A stretch of DNA of 64,000 nt from Pseudomonas sp. DTU_2021_1001937_2_SI_NGA_ILE_001. Its GTDB lineage: Bacteria > Pseudomonadota > Gammaproteobacteria > Pseudomonadales > Pseudomonadaceae. The notes beneath the pieces were generated by a model. It was not told where the DNA came from. It saw only the letters and a program-made list of their open reading frames with translations, and ran no database searches. The position numbers and the translations under genes were made by a program. This document shows, one piece after another, positions 18,500-28,033 of this stretch (its first letter is position 1; the number at the start of each line of letters is the position of its first letter). The stretch covers positions 3,224,001 to 3,288,000 of the forward strand of contig NZ_CP135971.1 of NCBI RefSeq assembly GCF_032463525.1. The letters run 5' to 3'.

Positions 18500-20278
18500 T
18501 CAGAACTGCGCGGCGTCCAGCAGGTAAAGCGATTCACTGCCGGCGCGCACCGAGGCATTCAGCGAATGGATGCGCGGCAGCAGGCGGGCGAAGTAGAACC
18601 GCGCGGTGGCCAGCTTGCCGGCGTAGAACTCATCCGCGCCCTCTTTACCCTGCGCCGCCTTAGCCATACGCGCCCACAGCCACGCGTAGGTGACATAGCC
18701 GAACAGATGCAGGTATTCCACCGATGCCGCACCAATCTCGTTGGGGTTGCTGCGTGCCCGGTCCAGTACCCAGGCGGTCAACTCGTCGAGTGTGTCCAGG
18801 GCATTGGCCAGCGGTCGGGCGAACTCCTGCAGGTCGCTGTCGGCGGTGTCGATGAACTGCCGCACTTCATCGGAGAACAAGCGATACCAGGCGCCATTGG
18901 AGCCGACGATCTTGCGGCCCATCAGGTCCAGGGCCTGGATGCCGTTGGTGCCTTCGTAGATCTGCGTGATACGCACGTCGCGCACCAGTTGCTCCTGACC
19001 CCACTCACGGATGTAACCATGCCCGCCGAACACCTGCTGGCCGTGTACGGTGGTTTCCAGGCCGATGTCGGTGAGGAATGCCTTGGCCACCGGAGTCAGC
19101 AACGCCACCAGGCTGTCGGCGCGCTCACGCTGCTGGGCGTCTTCACTGTACTTGGCGATGTCCAGTTGCATGGCCACGTAGGTGGAGAACGCCCGGCCGC
19201 CTTCGTTGAGGGCCTTCATGGTCAGCAGCATGCGCCGCACGTCGGGGTGAACGATGATCGGGTCAGCCGCCTTGCCAGGGTTCTGCGCGCCGGTGGGCGC
19301 ACGGCTCTGCAGGCGCTCGCGGGCGTATTCCACGGCGTTCTGGTACGAGCGCTCGCCTGACGACAAGCCCTGGATACCCACACCCAGACGTTCGTAGTTC
19401 ATCATGGTGAACATCGCCGCCAGCCCCTTGTTGGGCTCGCCCACCAACCAGCCGCGGGCACCGTCGAAATTCATCACACAGGTGGCCGAGGCCTGAATGC
19501 CCATCTTGTGCTCGATGGAGCCACAGCTGACCGCATTGCGCTCGCCCAGGCTGCCGTCGGCATTGACCAGGAACTTGGGTACCAGGAACAGCGAAATGCC
19601 CTTGGGCCCGGCCGGAGCATCGGGCAGCTTGGCCAGCACCAGGTGAATGATGTTCTCAGTGAGGTCGTGCTCACCGCCGGTGATGAAGATCTTACTGCCG
19701 CTGATCGAATAGCTGCCGTCGGCGGCAGGCTCGGCGCGAGTACGGATGATCCCCAGGTCGGTGCCGGCGTGCGCTTCGGTCAGGCACATCGAACCGCACC
19801 ACACACCGGCATACATGTTCGGCAGGTAGGTGGCCTTGAGTTCTTCGCTGGCATGGGTGTTGAGCGACACGCAGGCGCCGGAGGTGAGCATCGGGTACAG
19901 GCCGAAGGCCAGGCTGGCGGAGTTGAGCATTTCCTCGACCTGGGCGGAAACCACCTTGGGCATGCCCATGCCGCCGAACTCCGGGTTGCCCCCTACGCCT
20001 ACCCAGCCGCCTTCGGCGTAGGTGCGGTAGGCCTCCGGGAAGCCTGCCGGGGTGCTGACCACCGTGTCGTTCCAGTGGCAGCCCTCTTCGTCGCCACTGC
20101 GGCTCAGCGGGGCAATGGTACGGCAGGTGACCTTGGCAGCCTCTTCGAGAATGGCGTCGACCGTTTCGCTGTCGACGGTCTCGGCCAGCGCCGGCAGGCT
20201 GGCCCACAGGCTGGAGACATCGAACACTTCATTGAGGACGAAGCGCATATCGCGCAACGGCGCTTTGTAGTCAGCCAT
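18500..20278 (-). CDS. Acyl-CoA dehydrogenase, large (about 600-residue) type
   Basis: FAD acyl-CoA dehydrogenase of 592 residues, longer than the usual 380-400 because it carries an extra C-terminal helical domain. The start at 20278 (MADYKAPLRDMRFVLNEVF) follows GAGG. Motifs are CLTEAHAGTDLGIIRTRAEP, FITGGEHDL, the substrate/FAD region and QIYEGTNGIQALDLMGRK with the catalytic Glu near residue 430. A near-identical architecture is found in the gene at 22039, and both likely serve fatty acid beta-oxidation. Chain-length preference cannot be read. Confidence 0.92.
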   Translation of the reverse strand: MADYKAPLRDMRFVLNEVFDVSSLWASLPALAETVDSETVDAILEEAAKVTCRTIAPLSRSGDEEGCHWNDTVVSTPAGFPEAYRTYAEGGWVGVGGNPEFGGMGMPKVVSAQVEEMLNSASLAFGLYPMLTSGACVSLNTHASEELKATYLPNMYAGVWCGSMCLTEAHAGTDLGIIRTRAEPAADGSYSISGSKIFITGGEHDLTENIIHLVLAKLPDAPAGPKGISLFLVPKFLVNADGSLGERNAVSCGSIEHKMGIQASATCVMNFDGARGWLVGEPNKGLAAMFTMMNYERLGVGIQGLSSGERSYQNAVEYARERLQSRAPTGAQNPGKAADPIIVHPDVRRMLLTMKALNEGGRAFSTYVAMQLDIAKYSEDAQQRERADSLVALLTPVAKAFLTDIGLETTVHGQQVFGGHGYIREWGQEQLVRDVRITQIYEGTNGIQALDLMGRKIVGSNGAWYRLFSDEVRQFIDTADSDLQEFARPLANALDTLDELTAWVLDRARSNPNEIGAASVEYLHLFGYVTYAWLWARMAKAAQGKEGADEFYAGKLATARFYFARLLPRIHSLNASVRAGSESLYLLDAAQF

Positions 20279-20386
20279 GGCATACCTCGCGAGCAGCAAG
20301 CAGAAGACGTGAAACCCGAACCCTGGCCCTGAAAGGCCGGAAAGCCCGAGTGTAGCCGAAGAACCATGGCGACACGTAGAGGTCTG

Positions 20387-20449
20387 TTTGTGACCGATTG
20401 GTATTTTCAGGTCACAAAAGATTACCCCGCTGAAAGTAATGAACGTTCA
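20387..20449. promoter_or_regulatory. Palindromic sites upstream of acyl-CoA dehydrogenase gene
   Basis: TTTGTGACC (20387-20395) and GGTCACAAA (20410-20418) form a perfect 9-bp inverted repeat with a 14-base spacer. TGAACGTTCA at 20440-20449 is a perfect 10-bp palindrome. Both lie 110-170 bases upstream of the start at 20278. The second resembles TetR-type operators. No regulator gene is adjacent. Confidence 0.5.
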
Positions 20450-20492
20450 GTGAAGCGCTGGCTGTTTTCAGGAGCAAATACCCGCGTGGGCC

Positions 20493-21791
20493 TCAGCTCG
20501 CGGCTTCGGTGGTGCGCACCGCGCCGCGTCGGCTGGTCTGCCCATGGGCCATCACGCAGTTGCGCCCGGCGCCCTTGGCGGCGTAGAGCGCCTGGTCGGC
20601 GGCCTTGAGCACTTCCTCAGGCGTACGATGCTCAGGCTGGCGCTCGGCCACGCCGATGCTGATGGTCACCGACACGCTGCTGGCCGCCGATGCGCCGCGC
20701 CGCTGGCGGCCCTGCTGGTCGTCCTGCGGACGGTTTTCCTTGTTGCGCAGTTGAATCTCGTACTTGGCGATGGTCTCGCGGATCACTTCCAGGTGCGGCA
20801 GGCATTCCTCGATCGCCTTGCCGGCGAACACGATGGCGAACTCCTCACCGCCGTAGCGGTAGGCCTTGCCGCCGCCATTGGTGATCTTCGACAGCTTGCT
20901 GGCCACCAGGCGCAGTACCTGATCACCCACGTCATGGCCGTGGGTGTCGTTGAATTTCTTGAAGTGATCGACGTCGGTCATGGCCAGCACATAGTTGCGC
21001 CCCAGGCGCTGCATGCGCTCGTTGAGTGCACGGCGCCCCGGCAGGCCGGTCAGTTCATCGCGGAAGGCCATCTGGTAGGCCTCGTGGGCTACGCCAGCGG
21101 CGATCATCAGCATCACCTGGCTGCACATGATGTTCAGCGTGAACGGCAGGATGAAGGTCTTGGGCAAGGCCCAGAACAGCGCCAGCAGGCCCACCAGCTG
21201 CGCGGCATGCAACGGCCGGGGCTTGGCCAGGTACTGCCAGATGAGTACGCCGAAACCGATGAGGAACATCAGGTACGACAGCTGTATCAGGCTCATCCAG
21301 GCGCCATGCAGGGCAGGCCAGCGAATGTCCGCCAGCCAGTTCTGCACTTGCAGCGGGTAGCTCTGCTCCAGGCCCAGCGCCACGCTGCCCACCACCAGCA
21401 GCACGGCCAGACGCGCGACGATGTCCTGGGCCAGGTGGGTGCGCTCTTCCCAGGCGGCGTAGAGGCTGTACATCACCGGCAGCAACAGGCAGGTGAGGTG
21501 GAAGATCACCGCCGCGTCTTCACGCACCCGGCCGTTGTCACGGTAGAAATCGGTCTGGGTGTCGAGCAGGTAATAGGCGATGTACACCGTCACCATCAGC
21601 GACAGCTCGCGCTGGCGGCGATACACCGCGCAATAGGCGCCGCCCAGCAGCAGCACGAGGGTCGGCAGAACGTTGAACAGCGAAGTGAAGAAGACGTTCA
21701 GGTCTTTGACATAGGCCGCCGCCAACCCTGCCAGGAACAGACCGCCGGCAGGCAGGAAATGACTCAGTCGCGCAGCGGATGGATGCAGCAA
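20493..21791 (-). CDS. Membrane-bound diguanylate cyclase (GGDEF)
   Basis: A 432-residue protein making cyclic di-GMP. About six or seven hydrophobic segments fill residues 10-235, then a GGDEF domain begins at FRDELTGLPGRRALNERM. The active site is intact: GGEEF within AYRYGGEEFAIVF, and DVDHFKKFNDTHGHDVGD. The RxxD inhibitory site is absent (the matching positions are Asn-Gly-Gly-Gly). A hydrophilic insertion of about 20-25 residues (KENRPQDDQQGRQRRG) precedes the SVTISIG strand. The likely start codon is TTG with AGGAG nine bases upstream; no in-frame ATG fits. It lies between two acyl-CoA dehydrogenase genes on the same strand. Confidence 0.9.
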   Translation of the reverse strand: MLHPSAARLSHFLPAGGLFLAGLAAAYVKDLNVFFTSLFNVLPTLVLLLGGAYCAVYRRQRELSLMVTVYIAYYLLDTQTDFYRDNGRVREDAAVIFHLTCLLLPVMYSLYAAWEERTHLAQDIVARLAVLLVVGSVALGLEQSYPLQVQNWLADIRWPALHGAWMSLIQLSYLMFLIGFGVLIWQYLAKPRPLHAAQLVGLLALFWALPKTFILPFTLNIMCSQVMLMIAAGVAHEAYQMAFRDELTGLPGRRALNERMQRLGRNYVLAMTDVDHFKKFNDTHGHDVGDQVLRLVASKLSKITNGGGKAYRYGGEEFAIVFAGKAIEECLPHLEVIRETIAKYEIQLRNKENRPQDDQQGRQRRGASAASSVSVTISIGVAERQPEHRTPEEVLKAADQALYAAKGAGRNCVMAHGQTSRRGAVRTTEAAS

Positions 21792-21986
21792 GGGGAATGT
21801 CTCCTACTCGGCATCGAGCAATGGTCTGACACAGTGGCATTGTGCCTTCTAATGGCGGATATGCCTACAGTAGAACCAATGGGTTAAGTAAGTGTTGTAA
21901 CGGCAGGAAACTGAAAAGGTTTATCGGGGATATATGAAGGTTATCTAACAGCCTCGGCGCGCCAGGCACGTCGGCCCGACGCTGGC

Positions 21987-22020
21987 AAAAAAAAGCCCCC
22001 GCTCTTGCGAGCAGGGGCCT
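21987..22020 (-). terminator. Rho-independent terminator of second acyl-CoA dehydrogenase gene
   Basis: On the minus strand GCCCCTGCTC-GCAA-GAGCGGGGGC is followed by eight T residues. It ends the transcript of the gene at 22039-23844. Confidence 0.9.
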
Positions 22021-22038
22021 GGGTTTGCGGCGGGCGGA

Positions 22039-23844
22039 TCAGTAGGCCACGCCGAAGTCCTCTTCGCTCATTTCCATCAGGTTGCCGGCACCGGACAGAA
22101 TGGCTGCGGCGTGGCTGCGGGTACGCGGCAGGATACGCTCGTAGTAGAAGCGTGCGGTCTGCAGCTTGGCCTTGTAGAACGCCTCTTCACCGGTGCCTTC
22201 GGCGAGTTTCTGCGCCGCCACCCGTGCCATGTCGGCCCAGAAGTAGGCCAGGCAGGCGTAGCCGGAGTACATCACGTAGTCCACCGAGGCCGCGCCGACT
22301 TCTTCGCGATCCTTCATGGCCGCCATGCCGATCTTCAGGGTCAGCTCGCCCCACTCTTTGTTCAGCGCGGCCAGCGGCGTGACGAACTGGGCAATGGCCT
22401 GGTTGCCTTCATTGGCCTGGCAGAACTTGTGGACGATCTTGGTGAAGCCCTTGAGCGCTTCGCCCTGGGTCATCAGCACCTTGCGGCCCAGCAGGTCGAG
22501 GGCCTGGATGCCGGTGGTGCCCTCGTAGAGCATCGAGATACGGCTATCGCGCACGTTCTGCTCCATGCCCCACTCGGAGATGAAGCCGTGGCCGCCGTAG
22601 ATCTGCACGCCGTGGTTGGCGGCTTCGAAGCCCACTTCGGTCATGAACGCCTTGGCGATCGGGGTCATGAACGCCAGCAGGGCATCGGCGGATTTGCGCT
22701 GTTCTTCGTCAGCGCTGTACTTGACGATGTCGACCAGCTTGGCGGTGAAGTACACCATGGCGCGGTTGCCTTCGGCGAACGACTTCATGGTCAGCAGCAT
22801 GCGGCGTACATCGGGGTGCACGATGATCGGGTCAGCGGCCTTGTCCGGTGCCTTCGGCCCTGTCAGCGAGCGCATCTGCAGACGCTCACGGGCGTATTTC
22901 AGGCCGCCCTGGTAGGCCACCTCGGCGTGGGCCAGGCCCTGCAACGCGGTGCCCAGGCGAGCGGTGTTCATGAAGGTGAACATGCAGTTCAGGCCCTTGT
23001 TCGGCGGGCCGATCAGGAAGCCGGTGGCGCCGTCGAAGTTCATCACGCAGGTGGCGTTGCCGTGAATGCCCATCTTGTGCTCGATGGAACCGCACGCCAC
23101 CGCGTTGCGCGCACCAATGCCGCCTTGGGCGTCGGGCAGGAACTTGGGCACGATGAACAGCGAGATGCCTTTGGTGCCTGCCGGTGCGTCGGGCAGGCGG
23201 GCCAGGACGATGTGCACGATGTTGTCGGCCATGTCGTGTTCACCGGCCGAAATGAAGATCTTGGTGCCGCTGACCTTGTAGCTGCCATCGGCCTGTGGCT
23301 CGGCGCGGGTGCGCAGCATGCCCAGGTCGGTGCCGCAATGCGGCTCGGTCAGGCACATGGTGCCGGTCCATTCGCCGGAAACCAGCTTGGTCAGGTAGGT
23401 GTTCTGCTGCTCTTCGGTGCCGTGCGCCGACAGGGTGTTCATCGCACCGTGGGACAGGCCGGGGTACATGCCCCAGGACCAGTTGGCTTCGCCGACCAGC
23501 TCGCTGATCGCCAGGCCCAGCGACTCGGGCAGGCCCTGGCCACCGTGTTCCACGTCGTGGGCCAGGCTCGGCCAGCCGCCTTCGACGAACTGCTGGTAGG
23601 CCTCTTTGAAGCCGGTGGGGGTCTTCACGCCGGTTTCGCTCCAGGTGCAGCCTTCGGTGTCGCCCACACGGTTCAGCGGCGCGAGAACCTGCTCACAGAA
23701 CTTGGCGCCTTCTTCGAGAATGGCATCGACCATATCGGGCGTGGCGTCCTGGCAGCCTGGCAGGCTCTGGTAGTGGGCCTCGTAGCCCAGCACTTCATCA
23801 CGCACGAAACGAATATCACGCAAGGGGGCCTTGTAGTCAGGCAT
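22039..23844 (-). CDS. Acyl-CoA dehydrogenase, large (about 600-residue) type
   Basis: A 601-residue paralogue of the enzyme at 18500. The start at 23844 (MPDYKAPLRDIRFVRDEV) follows AGAGG. It has CLTEPHCGTDLGMLRTRAEP, FISAGEHDMADN and MLYEGTTGIQALDLLGRK with the catalytic Glu near residue 430, plus the long C-terminal extension. The two proteins keep the same N-terminal motif YKAPLRD. A canonical PsrA-type box lies about 90 bases upstream, which links it to fatty-acid-responsive beta-oxidation. It has its own terminator. Confidence 0.93.
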   Translation of the reverse strand: MPDYKAPLRDIRFVRDEVLGYEAHYQSLPGCQDATPDMVDAILEEGAKFCEQVLAPLNRVGDTEGCTWSETGVKTPTGFKEAYQQFVEGGWPSLAHDVEHGGQGLPESLGLAISELVGEANWSWGMYPGLSHGAMNTLSAHGTEEQQNTYLTKLVSGEWTGTMCLTEPHCGTDLGMLRTRAEPQADGSYKVSGTKIFISAGEHDMADNIVHIVLARLPDAPAGTKGISLFIVPKFLPDAQGGIGARNAVACGSIEHKMGIHGNATCVMNFDGATGFLIGPPNKGLNCMFTFMNTARLGTALQGLAHAEVAYQGGLKYARERLQMRSLTGPKAPDKAADPIIVHPDVRRMLLTMKSFAEGNRAMVYFTAKLVDIVKYSADEEQRKSADALLAFMTPIAKAFMTEVGFEAANHGVQIYGGHGFISEWGMEQNVRDSRISMLYEGTTGIQALDLLGRKVLMTQGEALKGFTKIVHKFCQANEGNQAIAQFVTPLAALNKEWGELTLKIGMAAMKDREEVGAASVDYVMYSGYACLAYFWADMARVAAQKLAEGTGEEAFYKAKLQTARFYYERILPRTRSHAAAILSGAGNLMEMSEEDFGVAY

Positions 23845-23934
23845 AGCGAAAACCTCTGCTGGTGAGTCCCGGGGCGAAAGACCGGCCAATCGTGTGGATT
23901 ATTGTGCAACCACGAAGCTGGGCCGACCACCTAT

Positions 23935-23961
23935 CAAACAGTTGTTTGAAACTTACGTTTA
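23935..23961. promoter_or_regulatory. Candidate PsrA operator(s)
   Basis: CAAAC-AGTT-GTTTG at 23935-23948 matches the PsrA consensus (G/C)AAAC-N2-4-GTTT(G/C) exactly and sits in a longer TCAAACA/TGTTTGA dyad. An overlapping GAAAC-TTAC-GTTTA at 23948-23961 misses only the last base. PsrA is the TetR-family long-chain fatty acid sensor of Pseudomonas. The site is about 90 bases upstream of the acyl-CoA dehydrogenase start. Confidence 0.65.
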
Positions 23962-24129
23962 CACCCATGACCTTGTCAATAGCGCATCTCGCACCATCCG
24001 TCTCGTGCGGCGGCAGAGCGCGCACAGCCAGGGCTGCAGCGATGCTGGCGATGTGCTGACAGTCTAGATCAGGAGGGCCGGGTTGCGGGGTCGGTACACA
24101 GGGTGAAACGGCCAAAGGCCGGAAACGAA

Positions 24130-24155
24130 AACGCCGTGCGACAGGCACGGCGTTT
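24130..24155 (-). terminator. Terminator of small gene at 24192
   Basis: ACGCCGTGC and GCACGGCGT pair perfectly around a five-base loop; on the minus strand the stem runs into TTTTCGTTT. Confidence 0.75.
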
Positions 24156-24191
24156 CGCAAAGGGTTGCGGCAGGTCTGGGCCTGCCGCGGA

Positions 24192-24488
24192 TCAGGCGTA
24201 GGTGTCGATCAGCGTGCCCAGCGCTTCGTTGCTGGCGCGTTGCGACGCCAGGCCGGCCATGATCTGCTCTTTGCCGGCTTCAAGCTCGACAATGTTGGCA
24301 GGCAGGTCGGAACGCTGGCTGCGATCCACCGAACGCAGGTTCTCAAGCTGGAAGTCCGAAGACTGGCTGCGACCGGAGACTTCGATACCACTGCTGGCGA
24401 TCTGCGAAGCGGCCTGGTCGACGCGATCCAGCCCCACCTGCATGGCGCTCAGGCCCGGGTACAGCGTGTTGTTCATGGAGATTTGCAT
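24192..24488 (-). CDS. Small hypothetical protein, weakly flagellar rod/hook-like
   Basis: A 98-residue protein starting MQISMNNTLYPGLSAMQVGL, with GAGG upstream. The C terminus (NIVELEAGKEQIMAGLASQR, then EALGTLIDTYA) resembles the coiled-coil tail of flagellar rod and hook proteins, and the first 35 residues (AMQVGLDRVDQAASQIASSG) look like their N-terminal helix. It lacks any middle domain and is not next to flagellar genes. Its own terminator follows. I cannot assign a function. Confidence 0.75.
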   Translation of the reverse strand: MQISMNNTLYPGLSAMQVGLDRVDQAASQIASSGIEVSGRSQSSDFQLENLRSVDRSQRSDLPANIVELEAGKEQIMAGLASQRASNEALGTLIDTYA

Positions 24489-24626
24489 AAGCCAATCCTC
24501 AGCTCATCGTTACAAGCAAGGCTATTGAACCAGTAATAACGGCAAATTGCCCGCAAAAAAGACTAATGGCACAAGGCCTGGCGATAGCCTCAGTCGCTCA
24601 TAAAAACACAATGCCTTGTGGATCAA

Positions 24627-25316
24627 TCACCTGGCGCGCAGCAGCGGCTCCAATTGCAAATATCCTGCAACATCTTCGGCCCGCGCCTCTGCCAGGCGTG
24701 GCACGCACCCCAGGCACGGCGCCGCCAGTTGTTCTTCCAGCGTGCGCAGGTTGTCTTCCAGGCGCGAGGTCGCCGGGTCGACCACATTGGCGACCCAGCC
24801 CGCCAGCGGCAGACCATCGCAGGCGATGGCTTCGGCGCTGAGCAACGCGTGGTTGATACAGCCCAGGCGCACGCCCACCACCAGAATCACCGGCAGGCCC
24901 AGGGCAATGGCCAGGTCAGACAAATGCTCGCCACCGCTGAGCGGCACGCGCCAGCCCCCGGCGCCCTCGATCAGGCTGAAATCCGCACGCCGCGCCAGCA
25001 GCTGCTGCATGGGCGGCAACAGCCCCGCCACCTCCAGCGTCAGCCCGACTTCCCGTGCCGCCAGGTGCGGCGCGATGGCCGGCTCCAGCGCCAACGGGTT
25101 GACGTCCTGATACGCCAGCGGCAGCGAACACTGCGCCAGCAGGGCCAGAGCATCGCTGTTGCGCAGGCCATCGGGCCCGGCGACGCAACCGGAGGCCACC
25201 GGCTTGCCGGCGGCGGTGCTCAACCCCCGGCGCCGTGCGGCGCACAACAGGCCGGCGGCCACGGTGGTCTTGCCGACATCGGTGTCGGTGCCGGCGATGA
25301 AGAAGGCAGCACTCAT
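24627..25316 (-). CDS. bioD: Dethiobiotin synthetase
   Basis: ATP-dependent carboxylation and ring closure of diaminopelargonate to dethiobiotin. The 229-residue protein has the P-loop [10 protein letters not shown] at residues 9-18 and the second motif [10 protein letters not shown]. The start overlaps the bioC stop by four bases (ATGA), so it is the last gene of bioBFHCD. bioA is not in the window, which is normal for Pseudomonas. Confidence 0.95.
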   Translation of the reverse strand: MSAAFFIAGTDTDVGKTTVAAGLLCAARRRGLSTAAGKPVASGCVAGPDGLRNSDALALLAQCSLPLAYQDVNPLALEPAIAPHLAAREVGLTLEVAGLLPPMQQLLARRADFSLIEGAGGWRVPLSGGEHLSDLAIALGLPVILVVGVRLGCINHALLSAEAIACDGLPLAGWVANVVDPATSRLEDNLRTLEEQLAAPCLGCVPRLAEARAEDVAGYLQLEPLLRAR

Positions 25317-26125
25317 GCGGGTTTTTCCAGTACGGCGTAAAGCACCTGGTAGGTGGCTGGCAAGCCGGCGTCGTCACGAAATGCCTCGTAGGCCTCCAGC
25401 AGGCGACGCATGCGCTCGCGCCCGGTCAGCCCGGTGGGTCGGCCAGGATTGAGATTGTGTGCGCCCAGGGCCTTGAGTTCATGGGTCAGGCTGCGCACAT
25501 CCGGGTAATGCAGCACGTGCGGCAGCACCTCCAGGCTGTGCAGACGCAGACCGCTGGCCTGGCACAGACGCTGGTAATCCTCGAAGGCGCGGAAGCGATT
25601 GACATGCACCAGGCCATCGACCTGCTCCCAGCTGGCGCGCAGCTCGTGCAGGGTACCGACGCACAGGCTGGAAAACGCCAACACGCCGCCGGGACGGAGC
25701 ACCCGCCGCGCTTCGGCCAGCACGGCGGCGAAGCCGGCGCACCACTGCACGGCCAGGCTGGAGAAGACCAGCTCCATGCTTTCATCGAGCAGCGGCAGGC
25801 TTTCCGCATCGCCGGCCACGAAGTGCGTGGCGCCGCCCAGTGGCCGGGCATGGCGCAGCATGCCTTCGGCGATGTCCAGCGCCACGCCTTCGGCCTGGGG
25901 AAACCGCTGCGCCAGGGCGCGGCTGAAATGCCCGGTGCCGCAGCCCAGGTCCAGCCAGCGCGCCGGTGCCAATGGCGCTGGCAAGCGCTGCAACAGGCAT
26001 TGGCCTACCGCGCGCTGCAGCTCGGCCACGCTGTCGTAGCTGGCCGCTGCTCTGGAGAAGGACGCCGCCACCTGCTGCTTGGCCGGCAGGCCGCCGGGAC
26101 GGGGTACGCTGGAAAGGTCAGTCAT
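25313..26125 (-). CDS. bioC: Malonyl-ACP O-methyltransferase
   Basis: SAM-dependent methylation of malonyl-ACP, which starts pimelate synthesis for biotin. The 270-residue protein has the SAM motif [15 protein letters not shown] near residue 57 and the family N-terminal pattern [20 protein letters not shown]. The start at 26125 overlaps the bioH end by eight bases. It is translationally coupled to bioH and bioD. Confidence 0.94.
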   Translation of the reverse strand: MTDLSSVPRPGGLPAKQQVAASFSRAAASYDSVAELQRAVGQCLLQRLPAPLAPARWLDLGCGTGHFSRALAQRFPQAEGVALDIAEGMLRHARPLGGATHFVAGDAESLPLLDESMELVFSSLAVQWCAGFAAVLAEARRVLRPGGVLAFSSLCVGTLHELRASWEQVDGLVHVNRFRAFEDYQRLCQASGLRLHSLEVLPHVLHYPDVRSLTHELKALGAHNLNPGRPTGLTGRERMRRLLEAYEAFRDDAGLPATYQVLYAVLEKPA

Positions 26126-26849
26126 CGTCGGACTCGTGCAGGAACGCCCGGATCGCCGCCGCCACTCCATGGGGGTTTTCCAGGATGAAAGCATGGCTGG
26201 CCTGTTCGATCAGGCCGACCTCCACGTCGGGCAGCAACGCCAGCAGGTCGCTGGCCGCCTCGGCCGGCACCAGGGCATCGTGACCGGCGAACAGATGCAG
26301 TTGCGGGCCGCGATAGCTCTGCAGGGCCTCGCGGGTATCCAGGGCCTGCAACACGCGCAGGCCATCGAGCAGCGCTTCGGGTGACGCGTGCGGGGCGCCA
26401 GCCTTGAGCTGGCGGGACAACCCGCGCGGGTCGGCGCTGCCCTGGCTGCACAACAGGCTGAAGCGCCGCAGGGTCAGCTCGGGGTCCTGCTCGCAACCGG
26501 CCAGAAAGGCCACGAAATCCTCTGCCGCCATGGCGTGCGGCCAGGCACCGTGGGGCACGAAGCAGGCGTTGCTGGCCAGGGTCAGCAGACCGCAGCAGCC
26601 TTCGCCCCGGCGCGCCGCCAGTTCAGCGGCGAGCATGCCGCCCAGCGACCAGCCGCCCAGCCAGGCATCGGCGGGCAGGCTGTCGTCCAGTTCGTCGAGC
26701 CACTGCCGCAAGTCGGCAGTGCCGGGTTGCGGCAAGGGTTCGATTTCCACCGTCAGGCGTTCGTCCAACCCACGCAAGGCCGCAGCCAGCGGCTCCAGCG
26801 GCGAAACCCCCAGCCCCCAGCCGGGCAACAGCACCAGACGATCACGCAT
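26118..26849 (-). CDS. bioH: Pimeloyl-ACP methyl ester carboxylesterase
   Basis: Alpha/beta hydrolase that removes the methyl group from pimeloyl-ACP methyl ester to end chain elongation. The 243-residue protein has the oxyanion region LLPGWGLG, nucleophile Ser68 in GGWSLGG, the acid in GHDALVP and the His in QASHAF. Its start overlaps the bioF end by eight bases. Order bioBFHCD is the usual Pseudomonas arrangement. Confidence 0.93.
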   Translation of the reverse strand: MRDRLVLLPGWGLGVSPLEPLAAALRGLDERLTVEIEPLPQPGTADLRQWLDELDDSLPADAWLGGWSLGGMLAAELAARRGEGCCGLLTLASNACFVPHGAWPHAMAAEDFVAFLAGCEQDPELTLRRFSLLCSQGSADPRGLSRQLKAGAPHASPEALLDGLRVLQALDTREALQSYRGPQLHLFAGHDALVPAEAASDLLALLPDVEVGLIEQASHAFILENPHGVAAAIRAFLHESDDD

Positions 26850-28032
26850 GCTTCGACTCCTTCGCCTCATCCACCGCCAGCAGTGGCCAGCACTGCGCCA
26901 ATGCTTCCAACAGTAGCTGCACATCGGCGGCGCTGTGCGCGGCGCTGAAGGTCACGCGCAAGCGCGCGCTGCCGGCCGGCACGGTGGGCGGGCGAATGGC
27001 GGTGACCAGCAGGCCGCGCTCGCGCAGCAGCTGCGACAGGCGCAAGGCCCGCCCGGCATCGCCGATGAGAATCGGCTGGATGGGCGTGGCGCTGTCCATC
27101 AGGGTCAGGCCGATCTGCTCGGCGCCACGGCGGAACTGCGCGATCAACGCCGCCAGGTGCTCACGCCGCCAGTGTTCGCGGCGCAGCAGTTCCAGGCTCT
27201 TGAGCGTGGCGCAGGCCAGCGCCGGTGGCTGGCTGGTGGTGTAGATGTAGGGGCGGGCGAACTGGATCAGGGTTTCGATCAGCTCTTCGCTGCCGGCCAC
27301 GAAGGCGCCCGAGGTGCCGAACGCCTTGCCCAGGGTGCCGATCAGCACCGGCACCTCGTCCAGGTCCAGGCCGAAGTGCTCCACACAGCCTGCACCGCTG
27401 GCCCCCAGGGTGCCGAAGCCGTGGGCGTCATCGACCATCAGCCAAGCCCCTCGTGACTTCGCGGTGCGCGCCAGGGCCGGCAGGTCGGCGATGTCGCCGT
27501 CCATGCTGAACACCCCATCAGTGACCACCAGGCTGTCGCCCACCGCCTTGTCCAGGCGTACCGCCAGGCTGCCGGCATCGTTGTGCAGGTAACGGCTGAA
27601 GCGCGCCCCGCTGAGCAGCCCGGCGTCGAGCAGCGAGGCATGGTTGAGGCGGTCTTCGAGCACGCTGTCGCCCTGCCCCACCAGCGCGGTGATGGCCCCG
27701 AGGTTGGCCATGTAGCCATTGGAAAACAGCAAGGCGCGCGGGCGGCCGGTGAACTCGGCCAGGGCTTCTTCCAGGGCGTGGTGCGCGCCGCTGTGGCCGA
27801 TCACCAGGTGCGAGGCACCGCCACCGACGCCCCAGCGCTCGGCACCGGCCTGCCAGGCCGCGACCACCTCGGGGTGGTTGGCCAGCCCCAGGTAGTCGTT
27901 GTTGCAGAAGGTCAGCAGCGGCCGACCATCGACCATCGCCCGGGGCGCTTGCGGACCTTCCAGCAACGGCCGCTGACGATACAGCTGCGCGGCGCGGCGC
28001 TCAGCCAGGCGAGCCTGCAGATCGAACGCCAT
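26842..28032 (-). CDS. bioF: 8-amino-7-oxononanoate synthase
   Basis: PLP enzyme condensing pimeloyl-ACP with L-alanine. The 396-residue protein has [15 protein letters not shown], the PLP-stacking region [23 protein letters not shown] and the Schiff-base Lys in [14 protein letters not shown]. The start at 28032 is separated from the bioB stop by one base. Confidence 0.95.
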   Translation of the reverse strand: MAFDLQARLAERRAAQLYRQRPLLEGPQAPRAMVDGRPLLTFCNNDYLGLANHPEVVAAWQAGAERWGVGGGASHLVIGHSGAHHALEEALAEFTGRPRALLFSNGYMANLGAITALVGQGDSVLEDRLNHASLLDAGLLSGARFSRYLHNDAGSLAVRLDKAVGDSLVVTDGVFSMDGDIADLPALARTAKSRGAWLMVDDAHGFGTLGASGAGCVEHFGLDLDEVPVLIGTLGKAFGTSGAFVAGSEELIETLIQFARPYIYTTSQPPALACATLKSLELLRREHWRREHLAALIAQFRRGAEQIGLTLMDSATPIQPILIGDAGRALRLSQLLRERGLLVTAIRPPTVPAGSARLRVTFSAAHSAADVQLLLEALAQCWPLLAVDEAKESKHA

Positions 28033-28033
28033 A

